The position numbers were made by a program, and so were the translations under genes. Shown here one piece after another: positions 15,810 through 24,084 of a stretch of DNA of 32,763 nucleotides. How positions within the stretch are numbered: the first letter of the stretch is position 1; each line of letters starts with the position of its first letter. Source of the stretch: a bacterium (GTDB taxonomy: Bacteria; Patescibacteriota; Minisyncoccia; Phycocordibacterales; VMGT01); the NCBI GenBank assembly GCA_023264615.1, contig JAHFLU010000005.1:1-32763 (forward strand), in the 5' to 3' direction. The notes beneath the pieces were generated by a model. The model was not told where the DNA came from. It was given only the letters and a program-made list of their open reading frames with translations, and searched no databases.

Positions 15810-16052
15810 TTAAATCACCCCTGCTTTTTTGAGTGTCGCATAAGCACCATTCTTATTGATGGTCTTGAGTGCCTGTGTGGAGAGGGTGAGGGCCAGGGTT
15901 TTATTTAATTCCGGAATGAAAATTCTCTTTTTCTGGAGATTTGCCCGGCGGCGCTTTTTGCCGGTCGGGTTAAACTGCGTAGCACGGGTTCGGTTGCTAT
16001 ACCCGCCCGCCATTTTTGTGCTTTTGCCTGTAATAACGCAACTTTTAGACAT
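15810..16052 (-). CDS. rpmB: Ribosomal protein bL28
   Basis: This 80-residue basic protein begins MSKSCVITGK, followed by GYSNRTRATQFNPTGKKRRR, a family-typical pattern with a TGK turn. FIPELNKTLALTLSTQALKTINKNG then matches the bL28 core. It is a component of the large ribosomal subunit. A TTG three codons upstream is in frame, but the ATG at 16052 gives the standard N-terminus. It stands alone, divergent from the site-2 protease, with a TATGAT -10 box 14 bp upstream and no SD. Confidence 0.92.
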   Translation of the reverse strand: MSKSCVITGKSTKMAGGYSNRTRATQFNPTGKKRRRANLQKKRIFIPELNKTLALTLSTQALKTINKNGAYATLKKAGVI

Positions 16053-16062
16053 AACAGACAAA

Positions 16063-16072
16063 TGGTATCATA
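16063..16072. promoter_or_regulatory. Bidirectional -10 element between rpmB and the site-2 protease
   Basis: The same bases read TATCAT on the plus strand (16066-16071, preceded by TGG as an extended -10) and TATGAT on the minus strand (16072-16067). Both genes start 12-14 nt away (16084 and 16052), so both mRNAs would have almost no leader. Confidence 0.45.
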
Positions 16073-16083
16073 GATAGCAATCT

Positions 16084-16695
16084 ATGCAAATTGTCGATAT
16101 ATTTGCGATTGCAATTGTGCTTTTTTCTGCTGTTGCGCATGAAGTTGCGCATGGGTACACAGCAAACAAACTGGGCGATCCGACAGCCCGGCTTGCGGGC
16201 AGGATAACGCTCAATCCGGTAAAGCATATTGATCCGATCTGGTCAGTCTTTCTTCCTGTGGTTCTTGCTCTTTCAGGGGCTCCACTGTTTGCGATGGCAA
16301 AACCGGTGCCGGTTAATGTGTACAATTTGCGTGGAAAGTGGGCGGAAGCGATTGTTTCTGCGGCAGGACCTTTGACGAATCTGGCACTCGCGATTTTCTT
16401 TGGCCTTATGATTCGAATTATATTTGCACACGTTTTTCTTCCCGTAACGCTGGTGCAAGTGAGTGCAATCATTGTGCTCATGAACATTCATCTTGCACTG
16501 TTTAACCTCTTGCCAATCCCACCACTTGATGGTTCTCACGTATTATTTGCACTTTTGCCCTACAAATACATAGCTGTCCGTCACTTCTTTGAGCGGTATG
16601 GATTCATTCTTCTTATTTTGTTTATTTTCTTTTTAAGCGATGTATTGGTGCCTATTGCGTCTTTTTTGTTTAGTATGATTACAGGGCTTCGGTAG
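16084..16695 (+). CDS. Site-2 protease family (M50) membrane metalloprotease
   Basis: The 203 residues form about five membrane helices. The zinc-binding HEVAH motif (H19-H23) lies in the first helix, GRITLNPVKHIDP follows it, and the second zinc ligand is D149 in NLLPIPPLDGSHV. This is the short form of the family, without PDZ domains. Such enzymes cut substrates inside the membrane, often anti-sigma factors or signal peptide remnants. The substrate is unknown. It shares a bidirectional promoter element with rpmB and stands alone before a terminator. Confidence 0.9.
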   Translation: MQIVDIFAIAIVLFSAVAHEVAHGYTANKLGDPTARLAGRITLNPVKHIDPIWSVFLPVVLALSGAPLFAMAKPVPVNVYNLRGKWAEAIVSAAGPLTNLALAIFFGLMIRIIFAHVFLPVTLVQVSAIIVLMNIHLALFNLLPIPPLDGSHVLFALLPYKYIAVRHFFERYGFILLILFIFFLSDVLVPIASFLFSMITGLR

Positions 16696-16707
16696 TATCA
16701 AAAGAAA

Positions 16708-16737
16708 AACAGTGGACACTTTTATGTGTCCACTGTT
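16708..16737. terminator. Bidirectional hairpin
   Basis: AACAGTGGACAC (16708-16719) pairs perfectly with 16726-16737 around loop TTTTAT, between the convergent stops at 16695 and 16755. Confidence 0.8.
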
Positions 16738-16754
16738 GAGGCAGGAAAGATTCC

Positions 16755-17996
16755 TTATGCTGTTGCTGCCTGAAGTTGATCAGCCATCAGGAATTTTTGA
16801 AGAATAGGATAGACTTCGTCGCGGTTTTGAATGGTCTCGACGACCAGATGCTCGCGGTTTGTGACCACTTTGTCATTTTTGACCTCACTAAGCGCGACCT
16901 GAAGTGAACTAAGTGCAGATGGGGTCTGGCCCATCCAGCCATAGAAACTGGCATCGTCTCGGTACCGGATTTCTCCGTAACCGACCATATTAGCGAGCAT
17001 GAGGAGCTCGACCGTCAGCTGCTTACATACGGCATTATCGTTCGGGAGGTTATCACCATCCGAGAAAAAAAATATGTACGTGCTCCATACTTCAGGCTGA
17101 TGGTATTGCCTAATGTGGTCGACTGTGAGCCGGAGGGCAGATGAGCAACGCGTTCCGCCACTATTGCTTAGTGTGAAAAAGTCTGCCTCTGGGACAACCT
17201 GCGCTTCGGTATCGTGCGCAATAAAAACAGTCTCAACGTGTTGATACTTGATGCGCAGGAAAGTGACCATCCAGAAGAAGAATGCCCGTGCGATAAATTT
17301 CTTGCTGGTTGTCATTGAGCCGGAACGGTCCATGAGCATATAGACTGCCGCATTCGCATGCATTTCAGGTCTTTCATCCCATGCACGAAAACGCAAATCC
17401 TGCTCGTTCCATGTGCCGATGCTTTTTCCCGGAGGAAGGTCCTTTCGTGCGGCATGCCGTTTAGCATTTTCAATGAGACTTCTTTTTTTAGCAAAATTAG
17501 CCCATGCGCCCCTTCTTCGTAGGTCAGTCCATTCGGTATGGACATGTTTGATCTGTTTCCGAGGCTTTTGTTCAAGCCAGGGCAGTTTCATATCTTCGAG
17601 CATGTAACGGGCGATGTCTTGAAAAGGCACATTGGCCTCATACGTATTTTCTCCTGGCTGGTCGCCCGCTAAACCATCGCCTGACCCTTGTCCGTCTCCT
17701 TGACGCCTGCCGAGGATATCGCCTATTTGTCCGTCTCCTTGGCCGACACCGCCCTGCGGGTTGCCATTGCGGAACCGGTACTGGTCAAGATAGCGTAAGG
17801 GGATACGAACGCGACGGTTGCCGTCAGAGGTGATAATGTCTTCCTGGCTAATGATTTCTCGCAGATTTTTACGAATGGCGTCTTCTACGCGCTTGTCATG
17901 CTGATGTGCATCCTGGTCGCCTCGTCTGCGAAGATCCCAGCCGTCACTGTGCTGAATGATTGATGATAGGGTGTGTGGTTGTACCAGTTCCGGCAT
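16755..17996 (-). CDS. YhbH/YeaH-family protein (DUF444)
   Basis: The 413 residues match the DUF444 family along their length: an N-terminal helical part, IPLRYLDQYRFR near 65-76, a Gly/Gln/Asp-rich linker (78-115) and a C-terminal von Willebrand A-like domain with the metal site DRSGS (D223, S225, S227). In other bacteria the gene is linked to the kinase PrkA/YeaG and to SpoVR and takes part in sporulation or stress; neither partner is in this window. AGGAG 7 nt before the ATG at 17996 decides the start over the ATG five codons upstream. An inverted repeat at 18037-18060 lies in the leader. Confidence 0.88.
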   Translation of the reverse strand: MPELVQPHTLSSIIQHSDGWDLRRRGDQDAHQHDKRVEDAIRKNLREIISQEDIITSDGNRRVRIPLRYLDQYRFRNGNPQGGVGQGDGQIGDILGRRQGDGQGSGDGLAGDQPGENTYEANVPFQDIARYMLEDMKLPWLEQKPRKQIKHVHTEWTDLRRRGAWANFAKKRSLIENAKRHAARKDLPPGKSIGTWNEQDLRFRAWDERPEMHANAAVYMLMDRSGSMTTSKKFIARAFFFWMVTFLRIKYQHVETVFIAHDTEAQVVPEADFFTLSNSGGTRCSSALRLTVDHIRQYHQPEVWSTYIFFFSDGDNLPNDNAVCKQLTVELLMLANMVGYGEIRYRDDASFYGWMGQTPSALSSLQVALSEVKNDKVVTNREHLVVETIQNRDEVYPILQKFLMADQLQAATA

Positions 17997-18036
17997 TGCT
18001 ATACTCCTCATTATTCAAAATTATGGAGAACAAGCC

Positions 18037-18060
18037 CAAAATAGGTTATGGTCTATTTTG
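18037..18060. repeat. Inverted repeat upstream of the DUF444 gene
   Basis: CAAAATAG (18037-18044) and CTATTTTG (18053-18060) are perfect 8-bp arms separated by 8 bp. They lie 41 bp before the start codon. It could be an operator or an RNA hairpin in the leader. Confidence 0.45.
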
Positions 18061-18202
18061 AATACACAGCTGCGACTTTACCAAAGTAAACCGATGTATC
18101 TATAGGTAAATTGCAGTATATACAGAACAATGTCAAGCAGATTTAGGTGTTGGCAGTGTTTTATGAAAATGGAGGAAAAAGGGGAAATAATGATGGCGTG
18201 GT

Positions 18203-18218
18203 AAGCAAGCGCTTGCTT
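18203..18218. repeat. 16-bp perfect palindrome upstream of rpsL
   Basis: AAGCAAGCGCTTGCTT is fully self-complementary. It lies 76 bp before the rpsL start and overlaps the only weak -35 candidate (TTGCTT, with CATAGT 16 bp further). It is a possible operator for the rpsL-rpsG-fusA unit. The rest of the 297-bp gap shows nothing else clear. Confidence 0.4.
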
Positions 18219-18293
18219 GCAATGTATGGGGGAACATAGTAGAGTGGTGGCTACATTCTGTATGGAGGCGTAGGGTCTGTTTTGCGTATATAT

Positions 18294-18701
18294 ATGTCTA
18301 CAATCAATCAACTCATACGAAAGCGGCGAAGCCGACCAATCCGAAAATCCAAGGCGGTTGCTTTGGGACGCGGGTTTAATACGCTCAAAAATCGCCCGGT
18401 ATATTACCCTGCCCCTTTTAAGCGCGGTGTTTGTACGAAGGTGACGACGACGACGCCGAGGAAACCAAACTCTGCTATCCGTAAGATTGCCCGCGTGCGT
18501 CTGACAAATGGGATGGAGGTAACAGCGTATATTCCAGGAATGGGACATGCGCTGCAGGAACACTCCGTAGTAGTATTGCGCGGCGGCCGCGTGAAAGATA
18601 TTGGTGTGCGCTATACAATTGTACGCGGCGTACTTGATACGACCGGCGTTGAAAACCGCAAGAAGGCGCGTTCACGCTACGGTGTCAAGAAAAAGAAATA
18701 A
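18294..18701 (+). CDS. rpsL: Ribosomal protein uS12
   Basis: The 135-residue decoding-centre protein is recognisable throughout: [47 protein letters not shown] and RYGVKKKK. A longer N-terminal loop (25-44) is present, as in Firmicutes-type S12. Two sites are odd. The residue after TTTTP is Arg56, where most bacteria have the Lys known as Lys43 in M. tuberculosis. The Pro between KD(L/I) and GVRY is absent, so the loop is one residue shorter. Both lie in the streptomycin-resistance regions. The ATG at 18294 is used rather than an in-frame TTG at 18282. rpsG follows after 8 bp. Confidence 0.97.
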   Translation: MSTINQLIRKRRSRPIRKSKAVALGRGFNTLKNRPVYYPAPFKRGVCTKVTTTTPRKPNSAIRKIARVRLTNGMEVTAYIPGMGHALQEHSVVVLRGGRVKDIGVRYTIVRGVLDTTGVENRKKARSRYGVKKKK

Positions 18702-18709
18702 ACCTTACT

Positions 18710-19180
18710 ATGCGAAGAAAACTTAAAAAGAAAAATATTGTTCAACCCGACTATACATGGAACTCTGCAAAAGTTTCTAAACTGATCAATTATTGTATGG
18801 AAGAGGGGAAAAAGGCGACGGCAACCCGCATTGTCTACAGTGCGTTCGACATTATAAAGGAGAAAGCGAAGACGGAAAATCCTGTAGAAATATTTGAAAC
18901 GGCAATGAGAAACGTCGGGCCGCTTGTCGAGGTACGCTCGCGTCGCGTTGGCGGAGCGAACTATCAGGTGCCTCGTGAAGTGCGCCCTGAACGACGTCAG
19001 GCTCTGGCACTACGCTGGATTGTTGCCGCTGCCCGCAGCAAGAAGGGCGTCAAAATGCACAAGAAGCTTGCAGATGAAATTCTTGCAGCAAGCAACAACG
19101 AAGGCGAAGCAATAAAGAAGAAGGATGCGGTGCACAAGATGGCGGAGTCGAATAAGGCATTTGCTCATTTCTCCTGGTAA
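18710..19180 (+). CDS. rpsG: Ribosomal protein uS7
   Basis: This 156-residue protein has the uS7 features: a basic N-terminus, [12 protein letters not shown], the [16 protein letters not shown] segment, [17 protein letters not shown] and a C-terminal KAFAHFSW. It binds the 3' domain of 16S rRNA and starts assembly of the small-subunit head. It lies between rpsL (8 bp) and fusA (10 bp) in one operon. No SD is clear. Confidence 0.97.
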   Translation: MRRKLKKKNIVQPDYTWNSAKVSKLINYCMEEGKKATATRIVYSAFDIIKEKAKTENPVEIFETAMRNVGPLVEVRSRRVGGANYQVPREVRPERRQALALRWIVAAARSKKGVKMHKKLADEILAASNNEGEAIKKKDAVHKMAESNKAFAHFSW

Positions 19181-19190
19181 AAGAAAGATA

Positions 19191-21332
19191 ATGGAACGGG
19201 ATTATCCACTGGCAAAGGTTCGAAATATTGGCATTATCGCCCACATCGATGCGGGTAAGACGACGACATCCGAGCGTGTTCTCTACTACACGGGCGTTTC
19301 GCATAAAATTGGCGAGGTACACGAGGGGGAGGCAACGATGGACTGGATGGAGCAGGAGCGGGAACGCGGTATAACCATTACTTCTGCTGCTACGACTTGT
19401 TTTTGGGCCCCATCGGATGATTCAAAGAATGAGGCAAAAAAACACCGCATCAATATTATTGACACCCCCGGACATGTGGATTTTACGGCTGAAGTGGAAC
19501 GATCTCTTAAAGTGCTCGATGGTGGTGTGACGGTTTTTGACGGGGTTGCGGGTGTTGAACCGCAGTCGGAAACGGTGTGGCGGCAAGCGGACAAATACCA
19601 CGTGCCGCGAATCTGTTTCATTAATAAGCTTGATCGAACAGGAGCCTCGTTTGACTTTTCTTTTAAAACAATTGTTGATCGTTTAACGAAAAGTGCGGTA
19701 CGCATGCAGATTCCTATCGGCGAAGAGGGAAACCATATCGGCGTTGTCGATCTTCTTAAAGTGAAAGGCTATCTCTTTGAAGGGAATATGGGTAATGAAA
19801 TCAAAGAAATTGAGGTCCCTTCTAATCTTGCCGCAGATGCAAAGAAATATCGCGCGGAGCTCGTCGAGAAGATTGTTGAGAACGACGAGGTGATGATGAA
19901 TGACTACTTGGAAGGCAAAGAGCTCTCGATTGCGGATCTGAAAAAAACACTGCGTAAGGCGGTCATTGCGAATCAAATTGTTCCGGTATTTTGCGGCTCC
20001 GCGCTTAAAAATATCGGAGTACAGCTTGTTCTTGATGGCGTGATTGACTACCTTCCGTCACCGCTTGACATACCGCCCGTGAAAGGGACTGATCCGAAAA
20101 CAGGCGTGGAGATGGAGCGAAAAGCGGATGATAATGAGCCGCTCGCTGCGCTCGCGTTTAAGCTGCAGACTGACCCCTTTGTCGGCCAGCTGACGTATTT
20201 CCGTGTGTATTCGGGCACGGTCGAAAGCGGTTCATATATTTATAATTCTACAACAGGGGATAAGGAGCGGCTCGGCCGTATTCTTCGCATGCACGCTAAT
20301 CATCGGGAAGAGGTAAAGAAAGTATTTGCGGGAGAAATCGCTGCTGCTGTAGGACTTAAAAATACGAGGACATCTGATACGCTCTGTGATCCCGAGCACC
20401 CGATTATCCTTGAGAGGATCGTCTTTCCCGAGCCGGTCGTGTCCCTACGTATCGAGCCAAAAACAAAAGCGGATCAGGAAAAGATGGGCATTGCACTCAA
20501 TAAACTGGCATCTGAAGATCCAACATTTCGCGTGACATCTGATCCAGAAACTCTTGAAACGGTGATTTGGGGCATGGGTGAGTTGCACCTTGACATCATT
20601 GTTGACCGAATGAAGCGAGAATTTGGTGTCCTTGCAAATGTTGGGGCACCGCAGGTTGCATATCGCGAGACTATTACAGGCGAAGCAGAAGCGGAGTGTA
20701 AGTATATCAAGCAAACAGGTGGCCGCGGCCAGTACGGCCATGTGAAGCTTCGCGTAAAGCCGCTTGAAAAAATTACAGAAGACACAAAAATTGCAAAGAA
20801 TACGAAACGTTCAGAAGGATTTGAATTTATCAACAGTATTAAAGGAGGGCTCATTCCACAGGAGTTTATTCCGGCAGTTGAAAAAGGTGTTAAGGAGGCA
20901 ATGACTCGAGGAGTGCTCGCAGGGTACGCGATGGCTGATATTTCAGTCGATCTTTTCTATGGTTCATACCATGATGTTGACTCATCGGAAATTGCATTCA
21001 AAATCGCGGGTTCGCAAGCGTTTCAGGATGCAGCGAAGCGTGCACGCCCCGTTATTCTTGAACCAATCATGAGTGTAGAAGTCGTTACACCCGATCAGTT
21101 TATGGGTGACGTGACGGGGCATTTAAGTTCCAAGCGCGGACAGATTGAAGGGATGGAGAATCGCGGTATGGTACGTGTTATTAAAGCGAAGGTGCCGCTT
21201 TCGGAAATGTTTGGCTATATTACGACACTTCGTTCAATGACGGAAGGGCGTGCACAATACACAATGGAGTTTGACAGCTATGCTCCCGTTCCGCAAAATG
21301 TCGCGCAGACGATTATTGCGGCGAGGGTGTAA
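19191..21332 (+). CDS. fusA: Elongation factor G
   Basis: This 713-residue GTPase drives ribosomal translocation. G1 is AHIDAGKTT (17-25), the switch region [12 protein letters not shown] follows, G3 is DTPGHVDF and G4 is NKLDR. Domains II-V continue to the end, with [10 protein letters not shown] in domain IV. The frame is open to 19125 within rpsG, but only the ATG at 19191 gives the standard [15 protein letters not shown] start. It ends the rpsL-rpsG-fusA unit; tuf does not follow directly but lies 6.2 kb away. Confidence 0.97.
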   Translation: MERDYPLAKVRNIGIIAHIDAGKTTTSERVLYYTGVSHKIGEVHEGEATMDWMEQERERGITITSAATTCFWAPSDDSKNEAKKHRINIIDTPGHVDFTAEVERSLKVLDGGVTVFDGVAGVEPQSETVWRQADKYHVPRICFINKLDRTGASFDFSFKTIVDRLTKSAVRMQIPIGEEGNHIGVVDLLKVKGYLFEGNMGNEIKEIEVPSNLAADAKKYRAELVEKIVENDEVMMNDYLEGKELSIADLKKTLRKAVIANQIVPVFCGSALKNIGVQLVLDGVIDYLPSPLDIPPVKGTDPKTGVEMERKADDNEPLAALAFKLQTDPFVGQLTYFRVYSGTVESGSYIYNSTTGDKERLGRILRMHANHREEVKKVFAGEIAAAVGLKNTRTSDTLCDPEHPIILERIVFPEPVVSLRIEPKTKADQEKMGIALNKLASEDPTFRVTSDPETLETVIWGMGELHLDIIVDRMKREFGVLANVGAPQVAYRETITGEAEAECKYIKQTGGRGQYGHVKLRVKPLEKITEDTKIAKNTKRSEGFEFINSIKGGLIPQEFIPAVEKGVKEAMTRGVLAGYAMADISVDLFYGSYHDVDSSEIAFKIAGSQAFQDAAKRARPVILEPIMSVEVVTPDQFMGDVTGHLSSKRGQIEGMENRGMVRVIKAKVPLSEMFGYITTLRSMTEGRAQYTMEFDSYAPVPQNVAQTIIAARV

Positions 21333-21349
21333 TCTCCTAAATTGATACG

Positions 21350-21400
21350 AAAATGCCGCAAAACTATATCTCGATAAGAGATATAGTTTTGCGGCATTTT
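21350..21400. terminator. 23-bp perfect hairpin after fusA
   Basis: Arms 21350-21372 and 21378-21400 are perfectly complementary with loop GATAA. The hairpin begins AAAATGCCGC and ends GCGGCATTTT, so it can work in both directions, although the next gene also points right. Confidence 0.9.
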
Positions 21401-21433
21401 GTGGATAGTTCTCTGTCCAAGAGATGAAAGCGG

Positions 21434-21442
21434 TGGTACTGT
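21434..21442 (+). promoter_or_regulatory. Extended -10 promoter of the sensory cassette
   Basis: TGG-TACTGT ends 8 nt before the ATG at 21451, the same distance as in front of the TrmB-type gene. No good -35 is seen. Confidence 0.4.
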
Positions 21443-21450
21443 ATTGTAAT

Positions 21451-21831
21451 ATGGCGGACAAGAAAAAAATTCTGCTTGTGGAAGATGATAGTTTTATGAT
21501 GAAAATTCTTGCAGAGAAGTTAAGCAGGGGCGGCTTTGAGATACAAACAGCAGATGATGGGGAGGAGTGTTTGAAAAAGCTTGAAACATACAAGCCTGAT
21601 ATCATCCTGCTTGACATTATCATGCCTCGGATTGACGGCTACGAAGTACTGCACCGACTGAAAGAATCATCTGTGTGGAGAGATATTCCGGTTATCGCTC
21701 TCTCAAATCTGGGCCAAAAGGAAGAAATAGACCATGCGCTCGAACTTGGTGCGAAAGCTTTTATGGTGAAAGCGAATTTTACGACAGGGGAGATTATAGA
21801 AAACATCAATAAATTCTTGCAGGAAAAATAA
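21451..21831 (+). CDS. Single-domain response regulator
   Basis: The 126 residues are one receiver domain and no output domain. The acidic pair E11-D12-D13, the phosphoacceptor D55 in LLDIIMP, the switch Ser in VIALSN and the Lys in AFMVKANF are all present. An ATG at 21424 is in frame, but MADKKKILLVEDD is the family start and the -10 box lies between the two. It opens an operon with a FIST protein, a binding protein and a histidine kinase. The kinase at 24074 is its natural partner. It may act by protein contact, as CheY does. Confidence 0.92.
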   Translation: MADKKKILLVEDDSFMMKILAEKLSRGGFEIQTADDGEECLKKLETYKPDIILLDIIMPRIDGYEVLHRLKESSVWRDIPVIALSNLGQKEEIDHALELGAKAFMVKANFTTGEIIENINKFLQEK

Positions 21832-21840
21832 GAAGACACT

Positions 21841-23049
21841 ATGGCAATAGCAGCAGGAGTTGGTACAAGCAAGAATAAGAATGCATCCCGGGCCGGGTAC
21901 GAAGCCGCTAAGGTTGCTTTTGATGCATGCGATGGATCTGGAGCGCGCTTTGTTATGGCTTTCGCATCACCGAAGTTTGACCAGCGAGAGCTTATCCAAG
22001 GGATTAACGAAGCAACGGGCGGAATACCCCTTGTTGGTTGTTCTACTGCAGGCGAAATTACGAACGAAGGATCAACGACTGGATCAGTTGCTGTGATGGT
22101 AATTTGTTCCGATACGATTGCATTTCATACAGGTCTTGGCAAGGATGTTAAAAAAGGGGCGCGTGATGCAGGACGGGCGGTGGCGAAAGAGGTGGAAAGA
22201 AAGGCAAAAGATACTGGTGCTGAACTTCAGGTGTTTGTTATGCTTCCGGATGTTCTTACAGGAAACGGTGCAGACTCTGTGCGCGGTGTACTTGACGTTC
22301 TTGGCGAGCATTTCCCTGTTGTCGGCGGTGCCCCGGGAGATGATTTTCTTTTCAAACAGACTTTTGAATATAAGGATAGCGAAGTTACATCCGGTGCGAT
22401 TGGAGGTGTTGGCCTTTCGGGAAAGTTTTCTGTTGGCATTGGTGTTCGGCACGGCTGGATGCCCATTGGTCTTCCGATGAAAGTGACAAAATCAGAAGGG
22501 GCAGTGCTCTATATGCTCGACGACAAACCGGCGATCAAAATATATGAAGATTATTTTGGATCGCAGGCGGCAGAACTTCGAAAAGAGCCGCTTGCACGCA
22601 TGGCGATCACGTATCCAATCGGTCTTAAAATTCCCGACTACGATGACGAATATCTTATTCGCGATCCCATTACTGTTGATGATCAAGGGGCGATTACCTG
22701 CGCGGCAGAGATACCCGAAGGGGCAGAAGTGCGCCTCATGATCGGCAGCAAAGAAAAAGCAATTGATGCGGCGAAAGAGGCGGCACGCCATGTGATGAGT
22801 GCATTTGACGATCATGCTCGGCCAAAGTTTGTTTTTATGTTTAATTGCATTGCGCGTGAAAAACTCTATGCACAGGATGCAAACGAAGAAATTGAGGCAG
22901 TTCTCAATATCATTGGTCGAGATACGCCGCTTATCGGTTTCTATACCTATGGCGAGCAGGCGCCACTTGGTGGCGAATTCAAAAATCGTGCACAATGCAA
23001 TACTCGCTTTTATAATGAAACGATGGTGCTCTTTGGGGTCGGCGAGTAA
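21841..23049 (+). CDS. FIST-domain sensory protein
   Basis: The 402 residues contain FIST N (about 20-220: IPLVGCSTAGEITNEG, VVGGAPGDDF, GAIGGVGL) and FIST C (about 225-390: YPIGL, IPEGAEVRLM, FMFNCIAREKL, PLIGFYTYGE). No membrane helix or signal is seen, so it is probably cytosolic. FIST domains occur next to histidine kinases and chemoreceptors and are proposed to bind small ligands such as amino acids. The gene starts 10 bp after the response regulator. Confidence 0.9.
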   Translation: MAIAAGVGTSKNKNASRAGYEAAKVAFDACDGSGARFVMAFASPKFDQRELIQGINEATGGIPLVGCSTAGEITNEGSTTGSVAVMVICSDTIAFHTGLGKDVKKGARDAGRAVAKEVERKAKDTGAELQVFVMLPDVLTGNGADSVRGVLDVLGEHFPVVGGAPGDDFLFKQTFEYKDSEVTSGAIGGVGLSGKFSVGIGVRHGWMPIGLPMKVTKSEGAVLYMLDDKPAIKIYEDYFGSQAAELRKEPLARMAITYPIGLKIPDYDDEYLIRDPITVDDQGAITCAAEIPEGAEVRLMIGSKEKAIDAAKEAARHVMSAFDDHARPKFVFMFNCIAREKLYAQDANEEIEAVLNIIGRDTPLIGFYTYGEQAPLGGEFKNRAQCNTRFYNETMVLFGVGE

Positions 23050-23091
23050 CAGCCTTTTGCTGTAGACTGAACGTTGTATGTTTACTGGCGT

Positions 23092-24084
23092 ATGAAGAAG
23101 TTTCTTTTTTTGTTTACTGTTCTCGTGTTTATTACTGTTCTCCTGTTTTTGTATAGGCAGCAGATGGTAGTTCATATGTTGCGGACATACCGTGTGGGAA
23201 TCCCGAAACCGCTTGCATCGCTTGTGCCGGCATTCGAGGGGTTTAAGAGAGGTATGCGTGAGCGGGGATATGAAGAGGGAAGAAATATTTCGTACACGAT
23301 TATCGAAGAGGGGGCGAATGAAGCTGAAACAAAAGAAAACCTTGCTACGTTTGTTCATACACGGCCGGATCTTATCTATACGCTTGGCGTGAATGCATCT
23401 CGGGACGCCAAAGCAATTACGGGGACCATTGCACCCGATCTTCCCGTACTTTTTGCGGTTGTTTCAGATCCGGTTGGCAACGGACTTGTTGCCGATTTGC
23501 AGAGTTCGGGGAATAACCTCACGGGTGTTGCTGCCGGCAGCGATATTATTGCTGCAAAACGTGTTGAGCTCTTTCTGGAACTTGTACCAGGCACGAAGCG
23601 AATCATTTTCCCGTGGAATAATGCATTAACGACAGGCATCGAGCATGTGCGTGAAGTTGTTGCGGCAATGCAGGGTATCGAGCTTGTAGAGCGGGAAGTA
23701 CGAAATGAAGCTGAAATAGATGCATATCTGTCCACATTTGTTTCGCAGCCGGGCGATGCGCTTTTCCGGGCGCCGGATAGTATCGTTGCACGTCGCGTGA
23801 AAGAGCTCTCTTTGTGGGCGATTGAGCACAAAGTGCCGATGGTGGGCACAAACTATGATGATGCAGTTCTTGGGGCTCTTGCGAGCTACGGGGCTAACTT
23901 TGAGCAGATTGGTATACAATCGGCGGAGTTTGCCGACCGTATTCTTAAAGGCAGCAAACCGAAAGACTTACCAGTGACGTATCCGGCGCGTTATGAATTC
24001 GTGCTGAATACGGAGACGGCAGAAAAACTAGACATGACGTTTGGACCGGATGCACTAGTCAATGTTGATAAATATGTTCCCTAG
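23092..24084 (+). CDS. ABC-type periplasmic substrate-binding protein
   Basis: The N-terminal KKFLFLFTVLVF helix is a signal or membrane anchor without a lipobox Cys. The 330-residue protein follows the ABC_sub_bind family (PF04392): VGIPKPLASLVPAFEGFKRGM, GRNISY, PDLIYTLGVNASRDAK, LPVLFAVVSDPVG, NNLTGVA and the later GALASYGANFEQIG. Relatives bind amino acids, nucleosides or other small ligands. No permease or ATPase gene is nearby, so it probably presents its ligand to the adjacent histidine kinase rather than to a transporter. An in-frame TTG at 23074 is rejected. Its last codons overlap the kinase gene. Confidence 0.88.
   Translation: MKKFLFLFTVLVFITVLLFLYRQQMVVHMLRTYRVGIPKPLASLVPAFEGFKRGMRERGYEEGRNISYTIIEEGANEAETKENLATFVHTRPDLIYTLGVNASRDAKAITGTIAPDLPVLFAVVSDPVGNGLVADLQSSGNNLTGVAAGSDIIAAKRVELFLELVPGTKRIIFPWNNALTTGIEHVREVVAAMQGIELVEREVRNEAEIDAYLSTFVSQPGDALFRAPDSIVARRVKELSLWAIEHKVPMVGTNYDDAVLGALASYGANFEQIGIQSAEFADRILKGSKPKDLPVTYPARYEFVLNTETAEKLDMTFGPDALVNVDKYVP

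Noticed and set aside
22492-23358. Long minus-strand ORF of 288 codons opposite the FIST gene
   Set aside because: It is antisense to a clearly recognised protein, has a Cys/His/Phe-rich composition unlike a real protein, and has no SD.
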